Notes under the pieces: model-generated
Seen by the model: the letters and a program-made list of their open reading frames with translations, nothing else
The model's database searches: none
Told to the model about the DNA's origin: nothing
In this document: positions 63,735-64,000 of the stretch, piece by piece
Numbering within the stretch: position 1 is the first letter of the stretch
How the letters are laid out: every line of letters starts with the position of its first letter
Program-made: the position numbers and the translations under genes
Assembly (NCBI GenBank): GCA_016713035.1
Contig: JADJPW010000001.1
Span: 1,178,001-1,242,000 of the forward strand
From: Verrucomicrobiaceae bacterium
GTDB taxonomy: Bacteria; Verrucomicrobiota; Verrucomicrobiia; Verrucomicrobiales; Verrucomicrobiaceae
Direction: 5' to 3'
DNA: 64,000 nucleotides

Positions 63735-64000
63735 GGTGGTGGGGCCGGTGCTTTTTCTGAATCGTTTTCTACGCCTTTGTCAACAGATCCGAAGGCCATT
63801 TTTCCGATTAGGGACTCCAGATCGACAGAGGACTCTGTGTCGATGATGCGATCCCCGGGCTTCAAAACGGCCTCTTCTGCTCCAGGCGTCAATGCGATGA
63901 ATTTATCGCCGATGAGGCCCGTGGTCTTGATCGAGGCCATCGTGTCGGAGGAGAGCTTCAGATCCGCTTTCACACGCAGACTGACGATGGCGCTAAAATC
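63731..64000 (-). CDS. mlaD: MlaD-type MCE protein, 3' end only
   Basis: Partial at the right edge. The last 89 codons contain SDTMASIKTTGLIGDKFIALTPGAEEAVLKPGDRIIDTESSVDLESLIGKMAFG, the second half of an MCE domain. The frame is open to 64000, where it reads DFSAIVSLRVKADLKL. It would form the hexameric periplasmic ring of the Mla lipid ABC transporter. mlaE and mlaF are expected beyond the window. Ends in a Pro-rich tail (EKAPAPPP). Confidence 0.9.
   Translation of the reverse strand, partial: DFSAIVSLRVKADLKLSSDTMASIKTTGLIGDKFIALTPGAEEAVLKPGDRIIDTESSVDLESLIGKMAFGSVDKGVENDSEKAPAPPP

Overview
The window reads as chromosomal DNA of a verrucomicrobium, probably a Prosthecobacter/Verrucomicrobiaceae relative. 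The evidence is gene content: two very large secreted PVC-type c-type cytochromes, a DUF1501 protein, formylglycine sulfatases, a PEP-CTERM protease, a sigma/FecR pair of the Rhodopirellula/Verrucomicrobium kind, an alpha2-type glycyl-tRNA synthetase, and many short triloop palindromes next to IS200-like (RAYT) transposases. Most genes are GC-rich; 25609-27252 is a clearly AT-richer island.

Layout. 1-699 is the 3' end of a NodT/TolC-like efflux gene, followed by six 83-bp tandem repeats and strong hairpins up to malate dehydrogenase (minus strand). 2600-7540 holds a cupin gene with a terminator-like leader, an RNA m5C methyltransferase, a secreted beta-helix protein, a frameshifted RAYT transposase and an ArsC/Spx-like protein. 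7797-14610 is a minus-strand polysaccharide cluster: ECF sigma, FecR anti-sigma, alginate-lyase-like protein, two sulfatases. 14921-25501 carries a K+-independent-type H+-pyrophosphatase, DUF1501, a PEP-CTERM protease, an ankyrin/L,D-transpeptidase fusion, mutY, a frameshifted HU gene and PVC cytochrome 1. 25609-28644 is the AT-rich membrane protein, a VapBC-like toxin-antitoxin pair and a small secreted protein. 29072-36268 has a lone dhaK, PVC cytochrome 2, a quinone-reductase-like gene, a glycine-rich lipoprotein and class II aldolase.

36348-40331 is a complete minus-strand tolQ-tolR-tolA-tolB-pal operon. It is followed by a DMF-amidase-like protein, a 35-nt poly-G tract, a GntP permease and aspS. 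45525-49858 is a kinase-sigma pair in which the kinase is fused to SdpI-like, degenerate signal-peptidase-like, duplicated beta and SLBB-like segments. Then come cvfB, a 42-bp hairpin minisatellite, an ArsR-like regulator, a DUF3806 protein, an IS200/RAYT flanked by REP modules, and a 450-bp triloop hairpin array. The right end carries glyS, a frameshifted rsmB, dnaX with a GH144-like gene overlapping it, lysC, and the mlaA-mlaC-mlaD end of an outer-membrane lipid transport operon that runs off the window.

Five genes are broken by single-base indels (RAYT, sulfatase 2, HU, PVC cytochrome 1, rsmB), two of them housekeeping-like. With the 35-nt poly-G tract, this suggests uncorrected draft or metagenome sequence rather than true gene decay. 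I saw no rRNA, tRNA or CRISPR array.
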